Assembly (NCBI GenBank): GCA_963754135.1 | Contig: CAVWEY010000003.1 | Coordinates: forward strand, 1,178,001 to 1,242,000 | Direction of reading: 5' to 3' | Length of the DNA stretch: 64,000 nucleotides | Source of the DNA: JAJFUI01 sp963754135 | GTDB lineage: Bacteria > Planctomycetota > Planctomycetia > Pirellulales > Thermoguttaceae | Part shown: one piece after another, positions 52,708 through 61,000 of the stretch | How positions within the stretch are numbered: the first letter of the stretch is position 1 | Layout of the letters: the number at the start of each line of letters is the position of its first letter | The notes under the pieces: model-generated | What the model saw: only the letters and a program-made list of their open reading frames with translations | What the model was told of the DNA's origin: nothing | Database searches by the model: none | Program-made: the position numbers and the translations under genes

Positions 52708-54188
52708 CTAGGGATTCTCGGTCCACACCAACAGGTCCCACCGCAGCCCGCCGTCGGACGGGTTCGCCACGAAGATCGGGTCGTAGGAGGTCGCCCAATG
52801 GTAAGTAGCCGCCGGGCTTTCGGCGCGAAGACGAACTTCGGCGCCGGATTGCGCCCTTGATTGCCCATCCACACCGGAAAGTATTTCACGGCAGTTTGGG
52901 GGTTGCCTTGCAATTGCGCAAGGAACAGGGTGCGGTACGAATTCCAATTAAGGTTCCACTCGGTACGTTGCTGCACGGTGAGCGTGGACGTGGCAAGTTG
53001 CCCGGTCAGCGTGAACGCCATATTCTGAGAGCCTTGTTCGATGAGGAAGGCGCCGAAGACGGCCATCAGTCCGGTGACTTGCCCTCCCCCGCCGTTGTTC
53101 ACTGTGGCGTTCTGGCAGCTTATCGCCGCCAGTTTCACGGGATTTGTCCCCAGCAGCGGCAGCGCGACCGGCTGCACGACGATGTTCGTCCCCTTGAACT
53201 GGATATCAGCCCCGCAGAACAACGATCCCTGCACGGTCACATTGTTGTTGATCGTCAGCGTGCCGTCGCAGTAGAACAAGCCCAAGGGATTGCTCGTTGG
53301 GTCCGGCCCGAGGGTGGTCGCTTGCAGGGTGTCTGCCACGGGCTGCACGACGTAGGCCAGGCCACCGGGATAGATCCGATAGCCGCCGGGCGAACCCGGC
53401 TTGACCCAATTGGTGACGGCCTGTTGGGCAGGGGTGTCGACCGCCGTCACGCCCAATCCGGCCGTGGACGAAGTGAGCCAGGCAAAGTACTTGGGGTCTT
53501 GCCCGGTGAAAGGGAGATAGACCGGACCATTGAAGGTCCGATAATCGGACATGCCGTTCTGCCGCATCTTGTTCAGGTCGGACAAATACAGGGTCCGGGC
53601 ATTGGTACTGTTCGGGTAGTCAAGGGCAACTTTGAGGCTGCCCTGCAGCCGGGCAGGGCCCGTGAACCGGCAGGGAATGTCAATGTCCGTCGTATTGATC
53701 TTCGTCTGATAGAGCGTGTATCCGCTCATCGCCGTCCAGTCGGAAGGCTCGGCCGCCAGTGCCCGCGGAATCAGCCGCACAACCGCCTGGATCTGGTAGG
53801 TGGCGATCGACTGCGGATGCTCGAAATCGACGGCGTAACCGGTCGCCAGCAGGGTCACGCGGTAGGGCTGGTCCGGGTCGGCAGACCCGAGCCGCGTATC
53901 GCCGGCGGTGTAGGTCGTCAGAAAGGTGGTGTAGGAGTCCAAGGCGCCGCTTAACGACGTGCCCACGCCCCCCCAGTCGCTGCGCTGCATCTTCTTCAGC
54001 GCCATCGTCATGCCGGTGACGGCGGCCTGCCGGGCCGTAGCCCGCCGGTCGGAGTTCCGCTGGATGGTGCCCGCCGAGTACTGGCCGCGGATCGCCGCGT
54101 AGCACAGTCCCAGCGTCAGCGACAGCAGCAACAGCACCATCAACACGGCCATCCCGCGGCGCCGATGGCAGTTGCGAATCCGAAACAT
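52708..54188 (-). CDS. PilX-like pilus assembly protein (one interruption)
   Basis: The N-terminus RRGMAVLMVLLLLSLTLGLC is the helix typical of PilX/GspK-type non-cleaved or atypical pilins. A ~450-aa exported domain follows, with repetitive beta features (GTLTINNNVTVQGSLFCGAD; QATTLGPDPTSNPLGLFYCD). The frame breaks near 52825. The alternate frame gives a natural end (YDPIFVANPSDGGLRWDLLV, WTENP) at 52708; the uncorrected frame runs into palindrome L2. ATG 54188. Confidence 0.75.
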
Positions 54189-54221
54189 GCGAATCGGCGA
54201 CAGGAGTCGCCTCCTACAGGC

Positions 54222-55183
54222 TCATGGATGTGCCAACTGGTAGTACAAGGCGGCCGAGCCGAGATACGGGACGGCGTCGGCGGCGGCCGGGTTCGATTCG
54301 GTCCAGGCCACGCCGGGGAGCAATTGCAGTTCCGTCCGCACCCACACTTGCCGCAAGCCGGCCTGCGCGCCGTAGGTGCCCTGCACCCAGGGGAGGTTCA
54401 TCCAGGCCGTCCCGCCGGCCTTGTAGCTCGTCCAGTCGTCGGCGGAGGGGCGCAGCCGCGTCTCGAACCGCACCGCCCCCCGCAGGCTGCCGCCGCCGGT
54501 GGCCGAGGTCGAGCACGTCCGCAGCAGCTCGCTCAGCAGCACGGATTTGGTCCCCGCGTCCTTCTTTACGCGCTCAGGGCGGCCTGCCACCCGGCGGCAT
54601 CGTCGACCGCCGGGGCCGTCTGGCTGTTCCCTGGCGCGGTCAATTCGACAAACTGATTGGGATTGTTCGCGTCCGGGCAGTAGATCAGCAACTCGTTGTA
54701 CCGTGGCAGGCCGCTCGGATCGGCCGGCGTCCGCCCCAGTCCGGTCGGATTGCTCGCGTCGCCGCCCGGCCGCCAAACCACGAGCGTGTCCGGGTAGCCG
54801 TAGGAGTTGACGCTCTCGGCCACCACCAGGCAGCCGGGGAACTGCTCGTTGGCCGTCGCCTGGCAGACGTTCTGGGCGATGCGGTCCAGGGCGATGCGGG
54901 CGTGCTGGGTGGCGATCCCATAGCCCTCGCTGTACTCGTAGCCCTGCTCGACGGTCCGCGCCAGGCCGGCCAGCGCGCCCACCACCATCAGCATCACGGT
55001 CATCGCGACCATCAACTCCAGCAGGGTAAATGCCTGCCGCCGGTAGACGTAGCCGCAATAGCCGGGGGCTAACAGCCCCCGGAATGTGCGTGAAGTGTGG
55101 GACTTCCTGCCGGGGGCTGTTAGCCCCCGGCTATTGATCTCACTTCCGTGCAAACGGTCAGTTGACTTGCAATGGCGCCACAT
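54222..55183 (-). CDS. Type II pseudopilin (GspJ-like) with repeat-derived leader (one interruption)
   Basis: The prepilin helix is A|FTLLELMVAMTVMLMVVGAL. The leader is about 50 residues long, and most of it (EINSRGLTAPGRKSHTSR and FRGLLAPGY) is encoded by a complete family C palindrome at 55056-55136. The body (GIATQHARIALDRIAQNVCQ) is GspJ-like. One break near 54567 joins to DAGTKSVLLSELLRTCS and an end LGSAALYYQLAHP. ATG 55183 overlaps the upstream pseudopilin gene by 26 nt. Confidence 0.82.
55056..55136. repeat. Palindromic element family C, copy C2 (in a prepilin leader)
   Basis: 27-nt arms (55056-55082 and 55110-55136) pair nearly perfectly. Each is also a hairpin in itself. It is read in frame by the GspJ-like gene on the minus strand. 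Confidence 0.93.
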
Positions 55184-55763
55184 AGGCCACGATGCGTCGC
55201 AGTTGGACTAATTCCCGGCTCCCGCTGGCCGGATCGTTGTAGATGATGTGCACTTCCACGGCGCGGTAATCGCTGGTCTGGCCGGCCGGCAGCGGCGTGG
55301 CCAGGTCGGTGTCGCTGACGTAGTAGACGTCGATCTCCTGCTGCCAGTTCTGGAAGAAGCCCGCCCGGCACTGGAAGGCGGCGTTCCGCTGACCCCCTTG
55401 GCCGTCGTCGGTCCCCAAGGTTGCGCCGTAGAGGTCGGTCGGCGGTTGGCTGCGGAATCCGTTGAAATCACCGGTGTCGTCGTACAGCTTCCGCGTGCCG
55501 CCGACGGTCTCCGCGGCGTCGGGGCCCAGCGTCGTTTGGTAAGGGCTGCCGCCCAGGTCCATGTAGCGGCAGCCGACCGCCTCGTCCATCAGTTGCTGCG
55601 CCATGCCGTTGGCAATGGTCTGCCGCAGCGCATCGTCGGTGCTGTAGATCGACGAGGTCGTGCCCAGCAAGAGCGCGCTGCCGGCCAGCGCGGCAAGGCA
55701 GATCGCCACCAGGGCCTCGATGAGGGTGAAGCCTCGTTTCCTTCGTGACGCACTGCCATGCAT
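55158..55763 (-). CDS. Type II pseudopilin (GspI/PilV-like)
   Basis: ATG 55763 gives a short normal leader MHGSASRRKRG followed by FTLIEALVAICLAALAGSAL, with the conserved Glu at +5. The body (IANGMAQQLMDEAVGCRY; ELVQLRRIVAYVAPL) fits minor pseudopilins of the GspI/PilV type. Intact, about 202 aa. It is the first gene of the pseudopilin run. Confidence 0.85.
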   Translation of the reverse strand: MHGSASRRKRGFTLIEALVAICLAALAGSALLLGTTSSIYSTDDALRQTIANGMAQQLMDEAVGCRYMDLGGSPYQTTLGPDAAETVGGTRKLYDDTGDFNGFRSQPPTDLYGATLGTDDGQGGQRNAAFQCRAGFFQNWQQEIDVYYVSDTDLATPLPAGQTSDYRAVEVHIIYNDPASGSRELVQLRRIVAYVAPLQVN

Positions 55764-55855
55764 GGCGCTTCGTTCCGGGAAAAAAGGTGTGGCCGGGCGC
55801 ACGATCCGGGCGCCGGTGCCAAAGAACTATAGGCTATGCCCGGAGGGCCGGGGCA

Positions 55856-55940
55856 GTAGAAGCGGCATCCTGCCGCTTCATACCGGGTTCGGAGCACAAC
55901 AACCCTGCCCATCCGACGCGGCAGGATGCCGCGTCTACAT
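55856..55940. repeat. Palindromic element family D, copy D2
   Basis: The arms 55856-55880 and 55915-55940, both containing the GCGGCATCCTGCCGC hairpin or its inverse, pair imperfectly. It is followed by the small palindrome GGGCACTCTAGTGCCC. Confidence 0.9.
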
Positions 55941-55996
55941 GGGGCACTCTAGTGCCCAGTGGACCGGCCCCGCGTTGCGTTTAGGCAACACCGCGA

Positions 55997-56443
55997 TTAC
56001 CGACCACGCTTCGGCGGTTCGTCCATGCCGTCGATGTAGCGGCGCAGCCGGTCCCGTTCGTCGGTCACGTGGCGGAGTTTCAGCATGATTTCCACCCGCT
56101 TGAGCAACTCCAGCTTGTTGACCGGTTTGCTGATAAAGTCGTCGCAGCCGGCGGCCACGGCCCGCTCGATGTCCCCCAACTCGTTCAGCGCGGTGACCAT
56201 CAGGATCATAATCTGCCGGGTGTTGGGGTCCCGCTTCAGCGTCTTGCAGACCTCGAAGCCGCTCAACTTCGGCATCATGATGTCCAAGAGGATCAAATCG
56301 GGATGGAACTCGGCCACCTTGGCCAGCGTGTCCTGGCCGTCGACGGCCACGGCCGTCTCGCAGTCCAGCCCGTCCAAGAAGGCTTCCAGCAGCTCAATGT
56401 TGGTCAGATTGTCGTCGGCGATGAGGATTTTGCTTTGGGGCAT
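55997..56443 (-). CDS. Response regulator receiver protein with C-terminal helix
   Basis: This intact 148-aa protein has acidic pocket LIADDNLTN, phospho-acceptor LILLDIMMPKLSGFEVCKTL, LMVTALNE with the conserved Thr, and FISKPVNKLELLKRV with the conserved Lys. A C-terminal helix (LKLRHVTDERDRLRRYID) suggests dimerisation or partner contact. No DNA-binding domain is present. It lies upstream of the pseudopilin genes on the same strand. Confidence 0.93.
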   Translation of the reverse strand: MPQSKILIADDNLTNIELLEAFLDGLDCETAVAVDGQDTLAKVAEFHPDLILLDIMMPKLSGFEVCKTLKRDPNTRQIMILMVTALNELGDIERAVAAGCDDFISKPVNKLELLKRVEIMLKLRHVTDERDRLRRYIDGMDEPPKRGR

Positions 56444-56578
56444 GATGCGATGATCCGGGCGTTGGCGGACGGTTCTATTCTATCATAGACGCCGGTGGCT
56501 GAAAACCTCATCTGGACAACGCCCGCCGCTAAGCGCATGATGGTACACGTGAGATTCTCCGGGGATCTGTCGACGCGG

Positions 56579-56640
56579 CGGGCCCTCACCCTGGCCCTCT
56601 CCGGGCACCAACCGAAGGTTGGTCGGGAGAGGGGACGAGA
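56579..56640. repeat. Family N element with nested CAACCGAAGGTTGG
   Basis: The CCCTCACCCTGGCCCTCTCC unit is followed by a small perfect palindrome, CCAACCGAAGGTTGG, and GGGAGAGGGGACG. The nested palindrome matches the insert in element A3. Confidence 0.78.
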
Positions 56641-56649
56641 AGCGTAAAA

Positions 56650-58083
56650 TTGGAAAAACAACGAGTTGCTGACCAACTGCCGCGGCCGGCCGCCGAACTC
56701 CGCCGCGACGCTCTCCGCATCTGGCAAGCCGGCGTGGAAGCGGTCCGCCCCGAGCGGCTCGTGCCCGAGTGGCTCCGGGTGGAAGGGCGGACATTGGTAA
56801 TCGGCAACCAAGTAGACGCGGCATCCTGCCGCGTTTCGTTTGCCCTGCCGTTGGATTCCATCCGCCGCATTGCCGTGGTGGGCGGCGGCAAGGCGGCCGC
56901 CGGCATGGCCCAAGCCGTCGAAAGGGTCCTGGGGCCGGAGTTGATGGCGGGAAAGCAACTCGCCGGCTGGGTCAACGTGCCGGCTGGTCCGTCAGGTTGC
57001 CAACCTGCCCCACACCACATCCATCTGCACCCCGCACGGCCGGCCGGATTGAACGAACCGACGCCCGAGGGCGTGGCCGGGGCCTTGGAAATCCTGCGGC
57101 TGGTCGAGTCGCTCGGACCGGACGATCTCTGTCTGTGTCTCCTCTCCGGCGGCGGCTCGGCGCTGATGCCGGCGCCGGCCGAGGGGATTTCGCTGGCCGA
57201 CAAATTGGCCGTCACCCGGCACCTCAGCGCGGCCGGGGCCAATATCGAGCAGCTCAACACCGTGCGGACGCAACTGAGCCGGCTGAAGGGGGGCGGGCTG
57301 CTGCGGGCGTGTGGGGCCGGACGCCTGGTGTCGCTGATCATCTCCGACGTGCTCGGCGACCCGCTGGACGTGATCGCCTCCGGCCCTACCGTACCCGGGC
57401 GGTCCACGCCGCAAGCCGCCTTGGAGGTGTTGGAGCAGTTTCACGCCCGCCAGGCCGGCATTTCCCCGGCCGTGTTCGACTACTTAGAGAAGAACAGCCG
57501 GGGGCTAACAGCCCCCGGAGAACTGTCGTCCTCATGCCGTGCCACGAATCTCATCATTGGCAACAACGCGACGGCCGTGGAAGCCGCCGGCAAAGAGGCC
57601 CGCCGCCTCGGGTACGCAACCGCCACCGAGAGTGCGGCCCAATCGGAGGGAGCGGCCGAAGAAGTTGGCCGGCGGTTGGCCGAAACGGCGTTGAAAATGC
57701 GCGCCGGCGCCGGGCCGACGTGTCTGGTGAGCGGCGGCGAGCCGGTGGTGACGCTGGTCGAGGCGTCGCGGCGCGGCCTGGGCGGGCGGAACCAGCAGTT
57801 GGCGCTCTCTGCGCTGATGCGATTGGCCGACGACGGGGCGGAGGGGATTGCCCTGCTCTCGGGCGGGACCGACGGCGAGGACGGCCCGACCGACGCCGCC
57901 GGCGCCTTTTGCGACGCCGACGTGTTGGCCGTCGCCCGCCGGAGCGGCCTCAATCCGGCCGGCTACCTGGCCCGCGACGACGCCTACCACTTCTTTGCGC
58001 CGTTGGGCGCCCTGCTCAGGACCGGCCCGACGGGTACCAACGTCTGCGACGTGCGGGTGCTGGTGGTGGACCGGGGCAAGTAG
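56650..58083 (+). CDS. Glycerate 2-kinase (DUF4147/MOFRL type) with repeat remnants
   Basis: This intact 477-aa cytosolic kinase converts glycerate to 2-phosphoglycerate. N-terminal DUF4147: IAVVGGGKAAAGMAQAVERV, LCLLSGGGSALMPAP, LSRLKGGGLLRACGAGRLVS, LIISDVLGDPLDVIASGPTV. C-terminal MOFRL: CLVSGGEPVVTLV, GLGGRNQQLALSALMRL, LLSGGTDGEDGPTDAAGAFC. The likely start is TTG 56650. Segments QVDAASCRV (family D single arm), a Pro/His segment near residue 118, and NSRGLTAPGELSS (family C single arm) are absent from the family pattern and look like repeat insertions. Confidence 0.9.
   Translation: MEKQRVADQLPRPAAELRRDALRIWQAGVEAVRPERLVPEWLRVEGRTLVIGNQVDAASCRVSFALPLDSIRRIAVVGGGKAAAGMAQAVERVLGPELMAGKQLAGWVNVPAGPSGCQPAPHHIHLHPARPAGLNEPTPEGVAGALEILRLVESLGPDDLCLCLLSGGGSALMPAPAEGISLADKLAVTRHLSAAGANIEQLNTVRTQLSRLKGGGLLRACGAGRLVSLIISDVLGDPLDVIASGPTVPGRSTPQAALEVLEQFHARQAGISPAVFDYLEKNSRGLTAPGELSSSCRATNLIIGNNATAVEAAGKEARRLGYATATESAAQSEGAAEEVGRRLAETALKMRAGAGPTCLVSGGEPVVTLVEASRRGLGGRNQQLALSALMRLADDGAEGIALLSGGTDGEDGPTDAAGAFCDADVLAVARRSGLNPAGYLARDDAYHFFAPLGALLRTGPTGTNVCDVRVLVVDRGK
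56812..56835. repeat. Family D single arm inside the glycerate kinase gene
   Basis: GTAGACGCGGCATCCTGCCGCGTT is identical over at least 20 nt to the arm at 16740. It is read in frame. Confidence 0.85.
57496..57518. repeat. Family C single arm inside the glycerate kinase gene
   Basis: The hairpin CCGGGGGCT-AAC-AGCCCCCGG is identical to the arm of C1 and C2. It is read in frame as N-S-R-G-L-T-A-P-G, the same peptide as in the pseudopilin leader. Confidence 0.88.
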
Positions 58084-58085
58084 GG

Positions 58086-58139
58086 CGCGTGCTTGCACGC
58101 ACGCGATGTTCTGGTTTCCACGCTCCGCGTGGGAACGAG
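58086..58139. repeat. Two short hairpins after the glycerate kinase gene
   Basis: CGCGTGCTTGCACGCACGCG is followed by CCACGCTCCGCGTGG plus GAACGAGG. They lie between convergent genes and could end transcription from either side. Confidence 0.6.
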
Positions 58140-58141
58140 GG

Positions 58142-59776
58142 TCACGGCCCGGCCGGCTCCGCGTGCGGCTTGGGGAGCGGTTCGGGGATGGGGGCGGATT
58201 GGCCGGCCGGCGGCTCGAGCAAGTCCCGCAGCTTCTGCAACTCCGCGGCCCCTTCCGGCACCACGCTGGGCGGGACTTCGGGCGGGGGCGGCACTTCCGG
58301 CGCGGGCTCCTGACGGAGTTCCCAGCCGCCCCCCAACGCCCGATAGACCTGGATCAACCCTTGGCCGACCTGGCCCTGCGACTGCGCCAACTGGTCTTGC
58401 TGCGTGATCCGGTTCTGCTGGATCAGGGCGAAGCGGTTGAAATCGAAGCCGGGTTGCCCCAGCCCGACGGGCAGGAACAAGTCCCGGAACGCGGCGTTGG
58501 CGGCGGCCACGCTCTTCTCCAGGTGCCGCGTGCTCTGCTGGGACAGGAGGAACGTCACCAGCCCGTTCTCCACGTCTTCAGCCGCCTGGAGCACGGTTTC
58601 CTGGTAGGTCGCCACCAATTCCTGGAACTTGGCGTCCTGGTAGCGGACGTTGTTGCTGATCCGCCCGTAGTTGAGAAGGTTCCACTGGAACGACGGGCCG
58701 ACGTTGGCGTTCAACGATTTGCCGGCGAACAGATCGGAGAAATTCATGGCCTCCCATCCCAAGGTGCCGTTGATGGAGATGGCCGGATAGAGATCGGCCT
58801 GGGCAACGCCGATCAACTCCGACTGGGCGGCCGCCTGGCGTTCGGCGCTGCGCACGTCCGGGCGGCGGCGGAGCAACTCGGCGGGAATGCCGATGGCCAG
58901 CTCCGGCGGCACGCTGGGGATGAGGTCCTCGCCGAGCAGCTTGCGGAGGTCCACCGGCGGCATACCCATCAGGACGCACAAACTGTTTTCCGCCTGCCGC
59001 AGGTCGATCTCCAGTTGCGGGATGAGCGCGGCCGCCTGCTCCAGGTTGGCCTGGGTCTGGTGGACGTCCAAGGGGGTCGTGCGGAAGCCGCCCTTCTCCC
59101 GCCGTTGGGTCCATTTCAGCACCATTCCCAGAATGGTCACGTTCTGCCGCAGGTAGCGGAGCCGCTCCTGGTCGGTGCGGACCCGCACGTAGTTGCTGGC
59201 CACGTCGCCCAGCATGGTGACGAGCACTTGGTCGAAGTTGGCCACGGAGACGCCGAGGTTGTCGTCCGCGGCGGCAATGGCGCGGCGGAACCGGCCCCAG
59301 AAATCCAGTTCCCACGCCAGGTTGAAGCCGAAGCTCCACTGGTCGTAGAAAGGGACAACGAGCGGGCCCTGGGCCGTGTTCTGGCTCAAGGCGATCCGCT
59401 GGTAACTGCCCGTGGCGTTTTGCGTCTGCGGGAATATCTCACCCTTGGCAATCCCCAGCAGGGCACGCGCCTGGAGGATGCGGCAGCCGGCCTCGCGCAA
59501 CGTCAAGTTCTGCTGGTAGGCGCAGAGGATCAAGCGGTCGAGCGTCGGATCGTTGAAGACCGTCCACCAATGGCTGAGGTCCTGTCCCTCGGCGACCTGG
59601 ATGTCGGCCTGGTCGATCCAGTGTTTGGCGACGGGGGCGGGCGGGGGGCAGTAGTCCGGCCCCACCTTGAACCCATTGTGGACGTAATCGCGGACACTCG
59701 TACACCCGGCCGACGACAACGCCGCCGCGGCCCACACGGCCAAAACGATTCGCCCGACTGTACACGTCCGAAGCAT
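58142..59776 (-). CDS. Outer-membrane efflux lipoprotein (TolC/OprM/NodT family)
   Basis: This intact 544-aa protein has a lipobox in the signal peptide (LAVWAAAALSSAGC; Cys25). Two OEP repeats: PTLDRLILCAYQQNLTLREA with SFGFNLAWELDFWGRFRRAI, and IGIPAELLRRRPDVRSAERQ with LIGVAQADLYPAISINGTLG. The C-terminus has an extra Pro-rich tail (PAPEVPPPPEVPP). It forms the outer-membrane channel of a tripartite exporter; the inner-membrane pump and adaptor genes are not in the window. Confidence 0.92.
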   Translation of the reverse strand: MLRTCTVGRIVLAVWAAAALSSAGCTSVRDYVHNGFKVGPDYCPPPAPVAKHWIDQADIQVAEGQDLSHWWTVFNDPTLDRLILCAYQQNLTLREAGCRILQARALLGIAKGEIFPQTQNATGSYQRIALSQNTAQGPLVVPFYDQWSFGFNLAWELDFWGRFRRAIAAADDNLGVSVANFDQVLVTMLGDVASNYVRVRTDQERLRYLRQNVTILGMVLKWTQRREKGGFRTTPLDVHQTQANLEQAAALIPQLEIDLRQAENSLCVLMGMPPVDLRKLLGEDLIPSVPPELAIGIPAELLRRRPDVRSAERQAAAQSELIGVAQADLYPAISINGTLGWEAMNFSDLFAGKSLNANVGPSFQWNLLNYGRISNNVRYQDAKFQELVATYQETVLQAAEDVENGLVTFLLSQQSTRHLEKSVAAANAAFRDLFLPVGLGQPGFDFNRFALIQQNRITQQDQLAQSQGQVGQGLIQVYRALGGGWELRQEPAPEVPPPPEVPPSVVPEGAAELQKLRDLLEPPAGQSAPIPEPLPKPHAEPAGP

Positions 59777-59969
59777 GAGTTCCCTTGCAGAGTCAAGCCG
59801 AGCAGCGCGGTCTGCACGCCGGCAAAACCGGCACGGCCGATACGACCGCTACCATCGCTCCAATCGACAAATCCGCTCAGATCGGTTTGACCAGTTTCTC
59901 TTGACCGTCAAGGTCACATGCAACCAACCTAGAGTGCGCAGTCTTCCCGCACCGAGTCGGTCACGTTCT

Positions 59970-60047
59970 GGTGGCACGCCCTGAGCAGCGAAGGGCGTGG
60001 TGGGCCGGAATGATCACGCCCTTCGCTACGCTCAGGGGCGTGCCACC
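59970..60047. repeat. Palindromic element family F, copy F2
   Basis: The arms, beginning GGTGGCACGCCCTGAGC and ending GCGTGCCACC, pair with small indels. It lies between two genes on the same strand. Confidence 0.9.
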
Positions 60048-60067
60048 CAGCCGACGGCAAACTCGGG

Positions 60068-60901
60068 CTACTGTGGCGGCGGCTTGGGGCGACGGGGGGG
60101 ACGCTTGCGGTTGAACGGTCTGGTGGGGTCCGGGTCGGCACCGTAATCGAGCAATTCGAGCGTGCTGCGGCGGATCACCCGGCCGCTCTTGTCCGCCTCT
60201 TTGGAACTGTGGCTGACGACTCCGCCGGGCACGTCCGACAACACCACCGCCAGCGTCGTGACCGTCCCCTTCGCGTTCTTGTGGACCGTTTTGACGTAGC
60301 TCCCGCTGCGGGTTTCGCCGCGGACCCGCACGGGCATGTCCAGGGCGATGACCTCGACGCCCGTCTCGCTCAACACGCTCTTGCCGTCCGGGTCCGTGGT
60401 GACGCCCTCCCGCTTGAGGACGTAGGGCGGCACGGCCGTCGAGCAGTAGAGACTGATGGCCGTTTTCTCCTGCGCGCCGACGGTTTCCAACCGGTAGACT
60501 TTGCAGGCGATCTTGCGGTCCTCGATCACAACCTGGCCGTCGACCGGATCGCTGAGCTTGAGGTTCGGCACGGCCGTTTCGCCGTGGAAGCCTTGCTTGA
60601 CGGTCTGCGGCTCGGCCTGGAAGCGTTTTCCGGCCACCTCAACGCAGGCTTGAACTTCCAGCGTGACGCCGTCGTCGTCGAGATCCACCAGCGTGGTCCG
60701 GGTGTCGGCGGTGCTGGTGCTGACGACCTGGCCCTGCTCGTTGAGCGTCTCGGTGACCACCCGGACCAGTTTCCACGCGCCGGGATCGAACCGGCCCCAG
60801 GGGTGCAGCCTGGGCATGATTCCCCGCTGCCCGGCCTCACCCGACGAGAGGGTTAGCCAGAATGCCACCAGTGTCAGTATGCCGAGGGCCCGTACTCGCA
60901 T
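60068..60901 (-). CDS. Secreted planctomycete hypothetical protein
   Basis: The product has about 277 aa. ATG 60901 gives the signal peptide MRVRALGILTLVAFWLTLSS. A beta-rich domain follows (WKLVRVVTETLNEQGQVVST; TTLVDLDDDGVTLEVQACVE; GKSVLSETGVEVIALDMPVR), and the end is basic and Pro-rich (RKRPPRRPKPPPQ). No catalytic motif is evident. It is transcribed in the same direction as the efflux gene, with a 290-nt gap containing repeat F2. Confidence 0.6.
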   Translation of the reverse strand: MRVRALGILTLVAFWLTLSSGEAGQRGIMPRLHPWGRFDPGAWKLVRVVTETLNEQGQVVSTSTADTRTTLVDLDDDGVTLEVQACVEVAGKRFQAEPQTVKQGFHGETAVPNLKLSDPVDGQVVIEDRKIACKVYRLETVGAQEKTAISLYCSTAVPPYVLKREGVTTDPDGKSVLSETGVEVIALDMPVRVRGETRSGSYVKTVHKNAKGTVTTLAVVLSDVPGGVVSHSSKEADKSGRVIRRSTLELLDYGADPDPTRPFNRKRPPRRPKPPPQ

Positions 60902-61000
60902 GGTGCTATCATAGCCCATCCGCAGCCCGTTGGGAATCAGGCAAATCGCCGCGAAACCGCAAGCGGCTGCGGGGCCGTGGACATGGCGCCGTTTGCGGCA

